Below are positions 16,362-23,958 of a stretch of 24,970 bases of DNA, one piece after another. The notes under the pieces are model-generated. The model had not been told where the DNA came from. It saw only the letters and a list, made by a program, of their open reading frames with translations, and did no database searches. The translations under genes and the position numbers were made by a program. The stretch's first letter is position 1; every line of letters begins with the position of its first letter. The stretch covers positions 1-24,970 of IMG/VR virus record IMGVR_UViG_3300037042_003892, one strand, 5' to 3'. Source of the stretch: a virus.

Positions 16362-17084
16362 ATGGTTAATATTCCAAATAATAATGATAGAGCGAAAATA
16401 AAAATAACTTCTCTTGCTCACAAGTTTGGAGATTTCCAATCTGAAGTTATATTTTTCCCTTATGACTTTGAATTTGATGATACATATAAGCCAGAATGGG
16501 GTTCATATGATGCTTTTGGAAGAATGGATCCTGTTATGACCTACAAGAGAACAACACGAGATATTACAGTAAGTTTTAATGTTGTTGCGGAAGATTCAAT
16601 CACGGCTAAAAATAATTTTAATAATTTACAAGTTCTTATTAATTGTTTGTACCCAAAATATAACGACTTTAATACTGATATATCGTCATTGGAAGCAACA
16701 CTATCTTCAAAACAACAAGAATTGGATGCATTTAAAAAAGTTACAAAAAAAGACGATCCTGGCTTTCAACAACCGGTAGATAGAATTACGCAAGAACAAC
16801 AAAAAATTCAAAATCAAATAATAAATGCACAACAATTATCTAGTTTTGGTGTTCAAGTTATTCAAAAATCTCCTTTATTTCAAATATCTTTTATGAGTTT
16901 ATTGAAAGGTGATGAATTTGTTGCCGCAATAACTAACTTTAAACATAAATTAAAATTTGATGCCGCAGATACCAGTTTATCTGTTGATGGCGCAGTAATA
17001 CCTGGCGAATTTAATATCAGTATGACATTTAAAGTTCTACATACTTATGTTCCTGGTTCATCTTTCAAGTTAAACTATTTTTAA
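16362..17084 (+). CDS. Baseplate / tail-tube initiator-type protein
   Basis: This 240-residue protein lies between the tape measure and the gp53-like gene. The first 100 residues read EVIFFPYDFEFDDTYKPEWG, then DAFGRMDPVMTYKRTTRDIT and SFNVVAEDS, a pattern (F.P..F.D.Y...W...GR.DP...Y..T.R.I..SF) that I associate with tube-initiator and baseplate proteins of contractile tails. A short coiled coil follows (about 105-155, SKQQELDAFKK, QEQQKIQNQI). The C-terminal part (SPLFQISFMSLL, the TNFKHKLKFDA block, EFNISMTFKVLH) looks like the second half of a split tube-like beta domain. T4 counterparts would be gp48 or gp54, but I cannot choose between them. AAAGGAT precedes the start. Reading of the role rests on motif shape and neighbours. 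Confidence 0.6.
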   Translation: MVNIPNNNDRAKIKITSLAHKFGDFQSEVIFFPYDFEFDDTYKPEWGSYDAFGRMDPVMTYKRTTRDITVSFNVVAEDSITAKNNFNNLQVLINCLYPKYNDFNTDISSLEATLSSKQQELDAFKKVTKKDDPGFQQPVDRITQEQQKIQNQIINAQQLSSFGVQVIQKSPLFQISFMSLLKGDEFVAAITNFKHKLKFDAADTSLSVDGAVIPGEFNISMTFKVLHTYVPGSSFKLNYF

Positions 17085-17099
17085 TTAAAGGTATTTTAA

Positions 17100-17441
17100 A
17101 TGGCTATAAAAAGATATAAAAATAGAAAAATAAAATATAACACTAGTGAACTGATACAACAAGTATTGGATATTAAAAATATTGAAGGAATAAGACAATA
17201 CATCTCCCCGGAATTTAAAATACCAACTTATTTAGATAGAATAGATATTAAAACAGTTGGAGCAGTTTGGAAAAGAGGAGATCGCTTGTTTAAATATGCA
17301 GAAAAGTATTATTCAGATCCACAATTATGGTGGATTATAGCATTATATAATAACAAACCAACTGATGCACATTTTACTATAGGTGATGTTTTTTATATAC
17401 CAACTGATCTAAATAATTTATTTGAATATGTGGAAATATAA
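17100..17441 (+). CDS. gp53: Baseplate wedge protein gp53-like, LysM-type
   Basis: This 113-residue protein has a LysM-like core: VWKRGDRLFKYAEKYYSDPQ (56-75), LWWIIALYNNKPTD (76-89), then IGDVFYIPTDLNNLF (94-108). The W..GDRL...A..YYGDP.LWWIIA.YN motif marks the gp53 baseplate family in T4-type phages and the small LysM proteins of other contractile tails. T4 gp53 is longer (196 residues). It probably helps fix the wedge to the hub at the end of the tube. It begins after AAAGG and is followed 3 bases later by the large hub-like gene. An ACTATTTT sequence near 17074 is a possible weak late motif. Confidence 0.72.
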   Translation: MAIKRYKNRKIKYNTSELIQQVLDIKNIEGIRQYISPEFKIPTYLDRIDIKTVGAVWKRGDRLFKYAEKYYSDPQLWWIIALYNNKPTDAHFTIGDVFYIPTDLNNLFEYVEI

Positions 17442-17444
17442 TAT

Positions 17445-19970
17445 ATGGCTGATGATGAGAATCAAAAGATAAACACAAGAAGAATAACCGATCAATCTGC
17501 CTTAATGCAGAATATTGATACATTAAAAAATGCTAATTTTGTTAATATCAATAACGGACCATTTGTTAATGGTGTATCACTAGAAGAAGAAGGTTCTCTT
17601 GAAAATTCTGGAATAATAATAAATAAACTTTATAATTTTAAAGATTTTATTGCAAGTTATAATAAATTAACACCAGCATCTTTATCTACTTTAATTCCTT
17701 ATATACAAATTTTTAAAATTTATGAGGATAATGCAGAATTTTTAATTCCTTTTAATAATTTTTATCCTAAATCCGCAATTGATGCTATAACGTCTGCAGG
17801 TTCTGATCGTGGCCATCAAGCTAATTTAGTAAACCTAGAATTAGTATCTCAGGGTAAAGATACAGCAACAACTTTTATTTATCAAGTAAAATTAAATATA
17901 ATTTTTGATTCTGTGCAAACATTGTTTAATGAAAAATCTAGATATATAGAACTTTTTAATCCTCCAAAAAAATATAGTCACAAAAGAATGGAGCGAGATC
18001 CAAAATATTATCAAATAAAATTAAAATTTGGTTGGAATTTTAACAAAGAAATCCCAGCTGATCTTAATCCAAAAGAGCTGCAAACTTTTGCAGATTTTTC
18101 AGGAAGTGAATTATTTTTAAACTATGTTATACACAAATTAACAATAAATGAAGATGGTTCGGTTGCTTTGCAAGTTGAATATATCGGTTCTCTTGAAGCG
18201 GTAGGTAGAGATTCTACAAAATTAAATGTTTTATCTTCTAGAACAATAGATGAATTAGATAATATTTCACAAAAAATTAGTGATATTGACGAGAGACTAC
18301 AAGGCAGAAATTTAAAATATGAAAAAAATGAAGATAAAGATGGTAAAATTACAATAAAAATTGTAAAAATTGATCAACCACAAACCGAACAACAAGCGGC
18401 CGAAAAAAATGATTTAGAAAGATTGTACAACGAAATATCTTCTAAAGAATCAAATAATAAAAAAGAATTTATGAATGGAATTTTAAAAAACATTCAACAA
18501 CAATATAGTGGTAGCTTTCCTCAATTAAAAATAAGATCTGATATTTATACAAAAAGGCAACAATTAGTAGAAAGCTTTTCTTCTTTAAGCGAACAACAAA
18601 AAATTGACGACACAGAAGAAGCGAAAAGCATTATATCTACGGATAAAAATCCAGATAATGTTAAATTTGAGTGGAACGTTTTAAAGCCAGAAGAAGTTGC
18701 AACATTTAATATTGAAAATTATTTAAAAAATCTTGATACCCCATCTGCTGCAGCAGCCTCCAAGGAAAACCCTTCAGAATTTTATTCAATTCCGTTTTTT
18801 ACGTTCGGCAGATTATTGAAAGCCATTGATACTCTTGGTGGAAAAGACGGAAAAGAAAGCGATTTTTTGATTCTTTGTTCTGATTGTAATATTGCATATT
18901 TTGGAAATGGAAATTTCGTTGATGCTAGAGATTTAGCAAAAAATCCTAATTATAAAATTTTAATTAATAATGGTTTAGTTATTGGAGATAATTTAGCAGT
19001 TTTAAGAAATGATATAAGTTTGGTAAATATTACACAAATACCAATAGCTCTTAGTACTTTTAAATATTGGATAAATAAAAACATCACTTCTCAAAATCTT
19101 ACACGCATGAATTTAATTAATTTTTTAAATTTAGCAATAATAGATTTATTAAATTTAGCAGTAAAATCTACAAATGAAGATTATCTTCCAACTCAAAATA
19201 TACAATTTAAATTTTTCCTTGATAAAGTAGAATTTAATAACGATAATAATTTTTTAAAATTAATTCGTAGTAATCAAGGAACATCAGAAATATTAGGAAA
19301 ATCCAATTTTAACAAAGAAAATATTAAAGAGCTTATTTTAAATAATCAAATAACGTCTTCTAATTCAATTAAAAAAAATATTATAATATTTTATTGTACG
19401 CCAACTCATAATGTAAGAAAAAGTAATTTTAAAAAAGATTTAGAAGACGGAATACCTCATTTTTTTTATGGACAAAACAAGGGAATAATAAATAAAATTT
19501 CTTTTAGAGAGGAAAATATGCCTTTCGTAAGAGAAGCAAATATACAAACTCAAGTAGATAGAAAACCTTGGAAGGCCGGGGTGTTTCTAAGAGGAAAATA
19601 TAATGTAACAATAGAAATGCTTGGGACAGTAAATTTTAGAATAGGAAGCATGATTTATATTTCCCCATCATTTCCAGGTGTTATAAATTATGATGATCCT
19701 GTTTTATATGGAATTGGAGGCTATTTTGTTATAATATCAATAAAAACCTCTATTGAATCTGGAAAATACATAACAATATTAGAAGCAAACTGGGTGGCAA
19801 CCGGTACAGGAGAATTTACAGATTTAAGCCATTTACCATTTAAGGTTGTAAAACTTTCAAAACCTTTAATTGATTTAGAAAAGGAATCTGCAGAAGCTAA
19901 ATACAAGTCTGAAGAAAAAGCTGAAACAAAAATACGAAAAGCCGATTCTATGACTAGAGCTTCAAAGTAG
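17445..19970 (+). CDS. Large baseplate hub-like virion protein
   Basis: This 841-residue protein begins 3 bases after the gp53-like gene. Its N-terminal part reads NFKDFIASYNKLTPASLSTL, then IPYIQIFKIYED and NPPKKYSHKRMERDPKYYQI. The central part, about 270-400, is charged and helical, probably coiled coil. The C-terminal 200 residues carry GIINKISFREENMPFVREAN, then FLRGKYNVTIEMLGTVNFRI and IGGYFVIISIKTSIESGKYI. This resembles the end of baseplate hub proteins (gp27/gpD type), where a beta domain packs on the tube. A short Lys/Glu helix closes the protein. I cannot name a T4 equivalent with confidence. Tight packing with gp53 suggests the same complex. The gene is strongly AT-rich and has a poor ribosome-binding site. 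Confidence 0.58.
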   Translation: MADDENQKINTRRITDQSALMQNIDTLKNANFVNINNGPFVNGVSLEEEGSLENSGIIINKLYNFKDFIASYNKLTPASLSTLIPYIQIFKIYEDNAEFLIPFNNFYPKSAIDAITSAGSDRGHQANLVNLELVSQGKDTATTFIYQVKLNIIFDSVQTLFNEKSRYIELFNPPKKYSHKRMERDPKYYQIKLKFGWNFNKEIPADLNPKELQTFADFSGSELFLNYVIHKLTINEDGSVALQVEYIGSLEAVGRDSTKLNVLSSRTIDELDNISQKISDIDERLQGRNLKYEKNEDKDGKITIKIVKIDQPQTEQQAAEKNDLERLYNEISSKESNNKKEFMNGILKNIQQQYSGSFPQLKIRSDIYTKRQQLVESFSSLSEQQKIDDTEEAKSIISTDKNPDNVKFEWNVLKPEEVATFNIENYLKNLDTPSAAAASKENPSEFYSIPFFTFGRLLKAIDTLGGKDGKESDFLILCSDCNIAYFGNGNFVDARDLAKNPNYKILINNGLVIGDNLAVLRNDISLVNITQIPIALSTFKYWINKNITSQNLTRMNLINFLNLAIIDLLNLAVKSTNEDYLPTQNIQFKFFLDKVEFNNDNNFLKLIRSNQGTSEILGKSNFNKENIKELILNNQITSSNSIKKNIIIFYCTPTHNVRKSNFKKDLEDGIPHFFYGQNKGIINKISFREENMPFVREANIQTQVDRKPWKAGVFLRGKYNVTIEMLGTVNFRIGSMIYISPSFPGVINYDDPVLYGIGGYFVIISIKTSIESGKYITILEANWVATGTGEFTDLSHLPFKVVKLSKPLIDLEKESAEAKYKSEEKAETKIRKADSMTRASK

Positions 19971-19983
19971 TGTATAAAATATT

Positions 19984-21258
19984 ATGAAATACAAAAATAC
20001 ACAAGATGAATATCTTCAAAAAATGAATAAAATAGCTGACGAAGCTAATTTATATTCTACTCATCCCGAATACAGAATAATTCCGCAAGCTAATAACGAG
20101 TCTACATCAAAAATTTTATATTATCAAAGATTAAACTATGAATTAGAATTTAACAATATTGCTTTAACAAAAACAAGATTTCCAGAAAATTTTAAAGATT
20201 ATCTTTATTCTAACCAATTGTATGGAAAAATTAATTTAAATAATGACGTTATAAATATTGATGAAAATAGATTAAAAAATCTATTTTCAAATTCTAATTT
20301 GTTTCTTTCGGCACCCGCAGCTGACGCTTTTAATGCATTGTTTGATAGGCATGCTGCACTTATAAAAAATAACTCTATCAGTTCAAAAAGTAAATTTTAT
20401 GAAATAAAACCAAAAAAAGCTTTTATTTCTGCAAATTTAGAATATTCTAAATATTTAAATATTTATTTTAATAAATTTTATAATTTTATAAATGATAATG
20501 ATTTAAATAATAAAATTACTGATTTTAAAACATATATAAAATATTTTATAATGTTTTATAATGAAAATGATAAAATATTAAATAAAAGTGAATTCATAAA
20601 AACATCGATGTGTTCTCCATTTTCTTCAGGCTTAGTAGTTGAAATAAGTTCAGATAATCATGGTGATGATAAAAATGCATATTTAAATTATTTACAAGAT
20701 GAATATTTTGCAATTTTTGATACTTTATCAAAACAATATGGATTTGTGATGGACAAACATTCTCCTTGGAGATTGACGTTTGATCTTGCTGGAGCAAATG
20801 CTGAAAAATACTTAGAAGTTTATAATATTCAAGATTTAAATTCTTATTTTGATCAATTTTATTATTTTACTGAATATTTTAATTTTGAAAATTTAAAAAT
20901 TAATTTATTAAATTTATATAATTTTATTGTTGAAAAACAGCCGATTGCAAAAACTATAGTTACTAGCTTTAATAATTCAAAAGCTTGTATTGGTGAAAAA
21001 CAAATATTAAGATATTATATAAACTATGAAAATCTTTACAGTCATACAACAGAAAATAATTTAATGAAATTATATTTTTATATTAAAATAAAAGAAAATA
21101 ATTGTATCTCTTCTGATAGTCAATTTGAACAATTATTTAATGAAGTTTCTACAGTTAATAATTATAATGGAAATTTTGCTGCTTTTGATTTTATTAATAA
21201 TAAATGCAAATTTATGAAAAATACCGGAGACGCAAAATATACAAAAACGTTTTTATAG
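19984..21258 (+). CDS. Unrecognised virion-type protein, last gene of structural block
   Basis: This 424-residue protein follows the hub-like gene by 13 bases with no Shine-Dalgarno (TATAAAATATTATG), and is probably translated by coupling. It is the most AT-rich gene of the window, full of Asn, Lys, Tyr and Phe. Visible blocks are SMCSPFSSGLVVEISSD (about 208-224), then YLNYLQDEYFAIFDTLSKQY, GFVMDKHSPWRLTFDLAGA (about 251-269). I recall a similar GF.vDKnaPWRL.aDl block in unnamed structural proteins of aquatic T4-type phages, but I cannot attach a function. There is no signal peptide, membrane segment or catalytic motif. Its place after the baseplate genes and before the replication promoter suggests a baseplate or fibre-attachment role. 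Confidence 0.55.
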   Translation: MKYKNTQDEYLQKMNKIADEANLYSTHPEYRIIPQANNESTSKILYYQRLNYELEFNNIALTKTRFPENFKDYLYSNQLYGKINLNNDVINIDENRLKNLFSNSNLFLSAPAADAFNALFDRHAALIKNNSISSKSKFYEIKPKKAFISANLEYSKYLNIYFNKFYNFINDNDLNNKITDFKTYIKYFIMFYNENDKILNKSEFIKTSMCSPFSSGLVVEISSDNHGDDKNAYLNYLQDEYFAIFDTLSKQYGFVMDKHSPWRLTFDLAGANAEKYLEVYNIQDLNSYFDQFYYFTEYFNFENLKINLLNLYNFIVEKQPIAKTIVTSFNNSKACIGEKQILRYYINYENLYSHTTENNLMKLYFYIKIKENNCISSDSQFEQLFNEVSTVNNYNGNFAAFDFINNKCKFMKNTGDAKYTKTFL

Positions 21259-21259
21259 A

Positions 21260-21288
21260 TTGACAAGACAACGGTGGTGGGCTATGCT
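21260..21288 (+). promoter_or_regulatory. Sigma70-type promoter for the DNA polymerase gene
   Basis: TTGACA (21260-21265), a 17-base spacer and TATGCT (21283-21288) form a near-consensus promoter. Transcription should start at about 21294-21297, that is at or within three bases of the polymerase ATG, giving a leaderless or nearly leaderless mRNA. Confidence 0.75.
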
Positions 21289-21296
21289 GTTGACCT

Positions 21297-22478
21297 ATGA
21301 CTTTTCTAACGTTAGACGACAAAAATGAATGTGTTGGGTTCTACTCTAATGGAGAACTAGTTTTTGGTCAAGTTCCAGAACAAAATCTAGATAAAACTTG
21401 GAAATATTCAAGTGCATGTAGTGAAAATACACTGTATGCCAATATCCTTTGCAACGGTAAAGATATTAATGAAGTATGTCCAGAATCTCTCCAAGAACAA
21501 TGGACAAGGCTAAACAATTTATCAAAATCATATATTCGTTCATTTATTGAATCCAAGGTTTCTCTTAGGGAAAATTGTTTTTATGATCTTGTGCCAAAGA
21601 AATTTTTAATTGATTTATGTGAAATCAAATGTCAAATTATTGATCATGTCTTTTCAACATATGAAAAGCCAATTGATTATGAATTTAAATCATCTTTGTC
21701 AAAATTGTTATATAATATTTCTTTTCAAAATCTTTCTTTTGACGAAGAATTTATTAAAAATAATTTGCATGATCAGAAAATAAAAGAATTCCAACAGAAA
21801 TATCTTGTAAAAGATAATTTTATTATTTATAATCAATTCAGTTCCAAAACCGGTCGGTTGACAACAGAAGAAAAAAGTTTCCCTATTCTCAATATTTCAA
21901 AAAATTTAAGGAGTCTTATTAAGCCAGATAATGATTTTTTCTTAGATATTGATTATAACGCTGCAGAAGTACGTGTGTTTCTTGCTTTAAACGGCTTTAA
22001 ACAGCCTGTAATGGATATTCATGAGTGGAATCGTGATAAGTTTGGGTATGCGGATAGAGACACCGCTAAAAACGATTTTATTTCGTGGCTGTATGGCAAA
22101 AAGAACGATAGAGAAAGAGATTTTAAAAAATACTATAATACTGATTTTCTGAAAAAGAAATATTGGAACGGCTCAACTATAACAAGTTATTATGGAAGAA
22201 GAATTGAATCTGATGAATTCCATTGTATAAACTATACTGTTCAGAGCACAACAGCGGACATGGTTTTGCGTCAAGTTCTAAAGGTAAGTGAATTGCTAAA
22301 AGGTTGTCAATCAAAGATTAAAATGATTATTCATGACAATATTGTAATTGATGTTAAAAAAGAAGAAAAAGAACTTGTAAAAAAGATTGTAGATACTTAT
22401 AATGAGACTGAATTTGGAAAATTTAAATCTTCTGTGAAGATTGGTAAGAATCTTGGAGATATGAGGAAAGTTCTATGA
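21297..22478 (+). CDS. Minimal family A DNA polymerase (no visible exonuclease domain)
   Basis: This 393-residue protein has all family A polymerase motifs. SSKTGRLTT (182-190) matches the TGRLSS block. Motif A is DIDYNAAEVR (217-226; D219 and E224 correspond to Pol I D705 and E710). Motif B is R254-x3-K258-x7-Y266-G267, the exact O-helix spacing of Pol I. VQSTTAD (315-321) matches QGTAAD. Motif C is IIHDNIV (344-350), where HDE has become HDN at residue 348; the catalytic D347 is kept. The first 170 residues show no 3'-5' exonuclease motifs, and the size equals a bare polymerase domain. An in-frame TGA at 21291 excludes any upstream start, so ATG 21297 is the start and has no Shine-Dalgarno. 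It lies with gp32 and uvsX, so it is probably the replicative enzyme in place of gp43. Confidence 0.88.
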   Translation: MTFLTLDDKNECVGFYSNGELVFGQVPEQNLDKTWKYSSACSENTLYANILCNGKDINEVCPESLQEQWTRLNNLSKSYIRSFIESKVSLRENCFYDLVPKKFLIDLCEIKCQIIDHVFSTYEKPIDYEFKSSLSKLLYNISFQNLSFDEEFIKNNLHDQKIKEFQQKYLVKDNFIIYNQFSSKTGRLTTEEKSFPILNISKNLRSLIKPDNDFFLDIDYNAAEVRVFLALNGFKQPVMDIHEWNRDKFGYADRDTAKNDFISWLYGKKNDRERDFKKYYNTDFLKKKYWNGSTITSYYGRRIESDEFHCINYTVQSTTADMVLRQVLKVSELLKGCQSKIKMIIHDNIVIDVKKEEKELVKKIVDTYNETEFGKFKSSVKIGKNLGDMRKVL

Positions 22479-23308
22479 TTTCTATGGTTGGAATAGGAAA
22501 TTTTTGTTCTGAATTGGTTAATAAATTCAGTCAATATCCTCAATATACAGTTTATACAATCGGAACTGAAGATACTTCTTTTATCTTGCCACAATTAAAG
22601 AATTCTGAAGAATATGAAAAAAATTATCCAATCAAATTAAATTCTTTTATTTCAGATGAAAATAAAGAAATAACAGTATTTGTTGAAGGTTCTGAATCTG
22701 TAAGTGGAATACTTCTTAAGTTTCTTGAAAATTTTAAAGATCGTAAGATTAACATTTATTATATTAGATCAGATTTAGAATTAGTTGGAAATATAGAAAA
22801 ATTACAAGATAAAATAGCATTCAGTGTATTACAAGAGTATACAAGATCAGGTTTGTTTAATAAATTTGTATTATTTGATAAAGTAAAAATAGAAAAGATG
22901 CTTGATAATGTTAGTATTTTAGAGTTTGATGAAAGTTTTTACGATCTTGTAACAACAACTTCCCACTATATAAATGTTTATTCAAACATTAAACCAATTA
23001 TATCAAACAATATAGAATTAAGCGATATATCCAGAATTGAAGTTTATGGATTATCAGAAATAGGTAGTTTAGATATAAAATGGTTTTCTGATTTAGAAAA
23101 TATAGAAGAAATAATATATTATTTTGCTATAAATTCAAATACTCTTAAAAAAGAAAAGAAACTGCTACAAACTTTGAAGTCACAAGTAAAAGAAAAGCAA
23201 AAAGAAAATTTAAAAATTTCTTTCAATATCTATGAAACAAGTTATGTTGAAAATTTTGTATACTGTGTCGGAAGAACAAAAATCATCCAGCAGCCGAACC
23301 GGGCTTGA
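22475..23308 (+). CDS. Putative tubulin/FtsZ-fold protein, translationally coupled to polymerase
   Basis: This 277-residue protein overlaps the polymerase stop by ATGA and has GAGGAAAG upstream, so coupling is clear. Its layout parallels FtsZ/tubulin: a first strand and turn VGIGNFCSELVNKF (5-18), strand VYTIGTEDTSF (26-36, compare FFAVNTDAQAL), then ITVFVEGSESVSG (66-78) in the place of MVFIAAGMGGGTGTG. KINIYYIRSD (91-100) matches the strand after it. LQEYTRSGLFNKFVLFDKVK (119-138) with IEKML resembles the helix and the S-I-P-N-D-K-L region. NNIELSD (178-184) fits the T7 catalytic loop NxDxxD as N179-x-E181-x-x-D184. The long helix at 220-245 and KISFNIYET (247-255) fit the C-terminal domain. 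The glycine-rich GTP loop is degenerate, so GTP binding may be lost or altered. No homology search supports this yet. Confidence 0.5.
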   Translation: MISMVGIGNFCSELVNKFSQYPQYTVYTIGTEDTSFILPQLKNSEEYEKNYPIKLNSFISDENKEITVFVEGSESVSGILLKFLENFKDRKINIYYIRSDLELVGNIEKLQDKIAFSVLQEYTRSGLFNKFVLFDKVKIEKMLDNVSILEFDESFYDLVTTTSHYINVYSNIKPIISNNIELSDISRIEVYGLSEIGSLDIKWFSDLENIEEIIYYFAINSNTLKKEKKLLQTLKSQVKEKQKENLKISFNIYETSYVENFVYCVGRTKIIQQPNRA

Positions 23309-23333
23309 CAAGCGATCTGATCGGTGGTACGAT
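23305..23333 (+). promoter_or_regulatory. Sigma70-type promoter with palindromic spacer
   Basis: TTGACA (23305-23310), 17-base spacer and TACGAT (23328-23333). The -35 box contains the stop codon of the preceding gene. The spacer holds the palindrome CGATC-T-GATCG (23313-23323), a possible operator. It drives the small basic protein gene, with a leader of about 50 bases. Confidence 0.72.
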
Positions 23334-23391
23334 GCCTCATCATCGCTGCTCACACAGAGTGTTGTGACAGCGCAATAACAAAGGATAACAA

Positions 23392-23769
23392 ATGTCAAAA
23401 GTAACAGTAAATCGTCGTGGTCCAACAGGAAATGCCGGTCGCGTAACACTCTCACATCTTCGCGCTGGAGAAACTTTCCGTTTCCCACGTTCAGCTGCTG
23501 GGACAGTATATCAACTACTATCAGTAAGTTCTCGCTCACTTGACGAAGGAACACTAGATGAGGTTGATTCATTTATGTTTGCCAATGTAGCTACCGGACA
23601 AGTCTATGCCACAGAAGATAGCCGAACAGTTGTTCCTGTAGACTGTTCACTAACGGTTCGTGAGCGTGTCAGCACTTCACGCACTAGCTCAAATTCACGT
23701 TCACGTTCTACATCAACAGTTGTTCGTGCTCGTAAGGCTGTAAAAGCCAAGCGTCGTTCACATCGCTGA
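23392..23769 (+). CDS. Small basic Ser/Arg-rich protein of unknown function
   Basis: This 125-residue protein has a good AAAGGA ribosome-binding site and its own sigma70-type promoter. Residues 1-90 look like a compact beta fold (LRAGETFRFPRSAAGTVYQL, FMFANVATGQVYATED, TVVPVDCSLTVRE). The last 35 residues are a basic low-complexity tail of Ser, Arg, Thr and Lys (SNSRSRSTSTVVRARK, then VKAKRRSHR), which suggests nucleic acid binding. I do not recognise the family. It lies between the polymerase/tubulin-like pair and gp32, so a role in replication or in regulating these genes is possible. Codon use is richer in G and C than in the AT-rich genes just upstream, more like gp32. Two hairpins follow its stop. 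Confidence 0.72.
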   Translation: MSKVTVNRRGPTGNAGRVTLSHLRAGETFRFPRSAAGTVYQLLSVSSRSLDEGTLDEVDSFMFANVATGQVYATEDSRTVVPVDCSLTVRERVSTSRTSSNSRSRSTSTVVRARKAVKAKRRSHR

Positions 23770-23786
23770 TAAGTAGAAATACTTAT
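23769..23786 (+). other. Perfect hairpin with GAAA loop at stop codon
   Basis: ATAAGTA (23769-23775) and TACTTAT (23780-23786) pair perfectly around a GAAA tetraloop, starting on the last base of the stop codon. There is no T tract, so it is more likely an mRNA 3'-end stabiliser or processing element than a terminator. A second GAAA-loop hairpin follows at 23794. Confidence 0.5.
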
Positions 23787-23793
23787 AAGTTTA

Positions 23794-23822
23794 GGGCAGA
23801 GAAATCTGCCCTTTACTTTTTT
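23794..23822 (+). terminator. Intrinsic terminator, GAAA tetraloop
   Basis: GGGCAGA (23794-23800) pairs with TCTGCCC (23805-23811) around GAAA, followed by TTTACTTTTTT. It ends the unit of the small basic gene and separates it from gp32. Confidence 0.9.
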
Positions 23823-23848
23823 ATGAGAGCATGATAAGTACAGATAAG

Positions 23849-23906
23849 TCGGTATTGAAAGCAAGTTTGATAAACTTACCGACGCATGATTGGCATTGAA
23901 CGCCAA
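23849..23906 (+). promoter_or_regulatory. Structured gp32 leader, candidate autoregulatory RNA
   Basis: Two stem-loops can form in the gp32 leader. In the first, TCGGTA (23849-23854) pairs with TACCGA (23877-23882) and encloses AAGTTT-GAT-AAACTT (23863-23877), which shares one T with the outer stem. In the second, TTGGC (23890-23894) pairs with GCCAA (23902-23906). GATAAGT occurs at 23833 and 23843 just upstream. T4 gp32 represses its own translation by binding a structured leader (a pseudoknot plus single-stranded run), so a similar role is plausible. No clear sigma70-type promoter was found between 23823 and 23958. Confidence 0.4.
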
Positions 23907-23958
23907 CATTTACGGTCTACGCAACAATAAGTTGACGTGCCACAAGGAGTAGTTAATT

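Noticed and set aside
21243-21254. Palindrome AAAAACGTTTTT at the end of the last structural gene as a terminator
   Set aside because: There is no loop, the stem is nearly all A-T and inside the coding region, so it cannot act as an intrinsic terminator.
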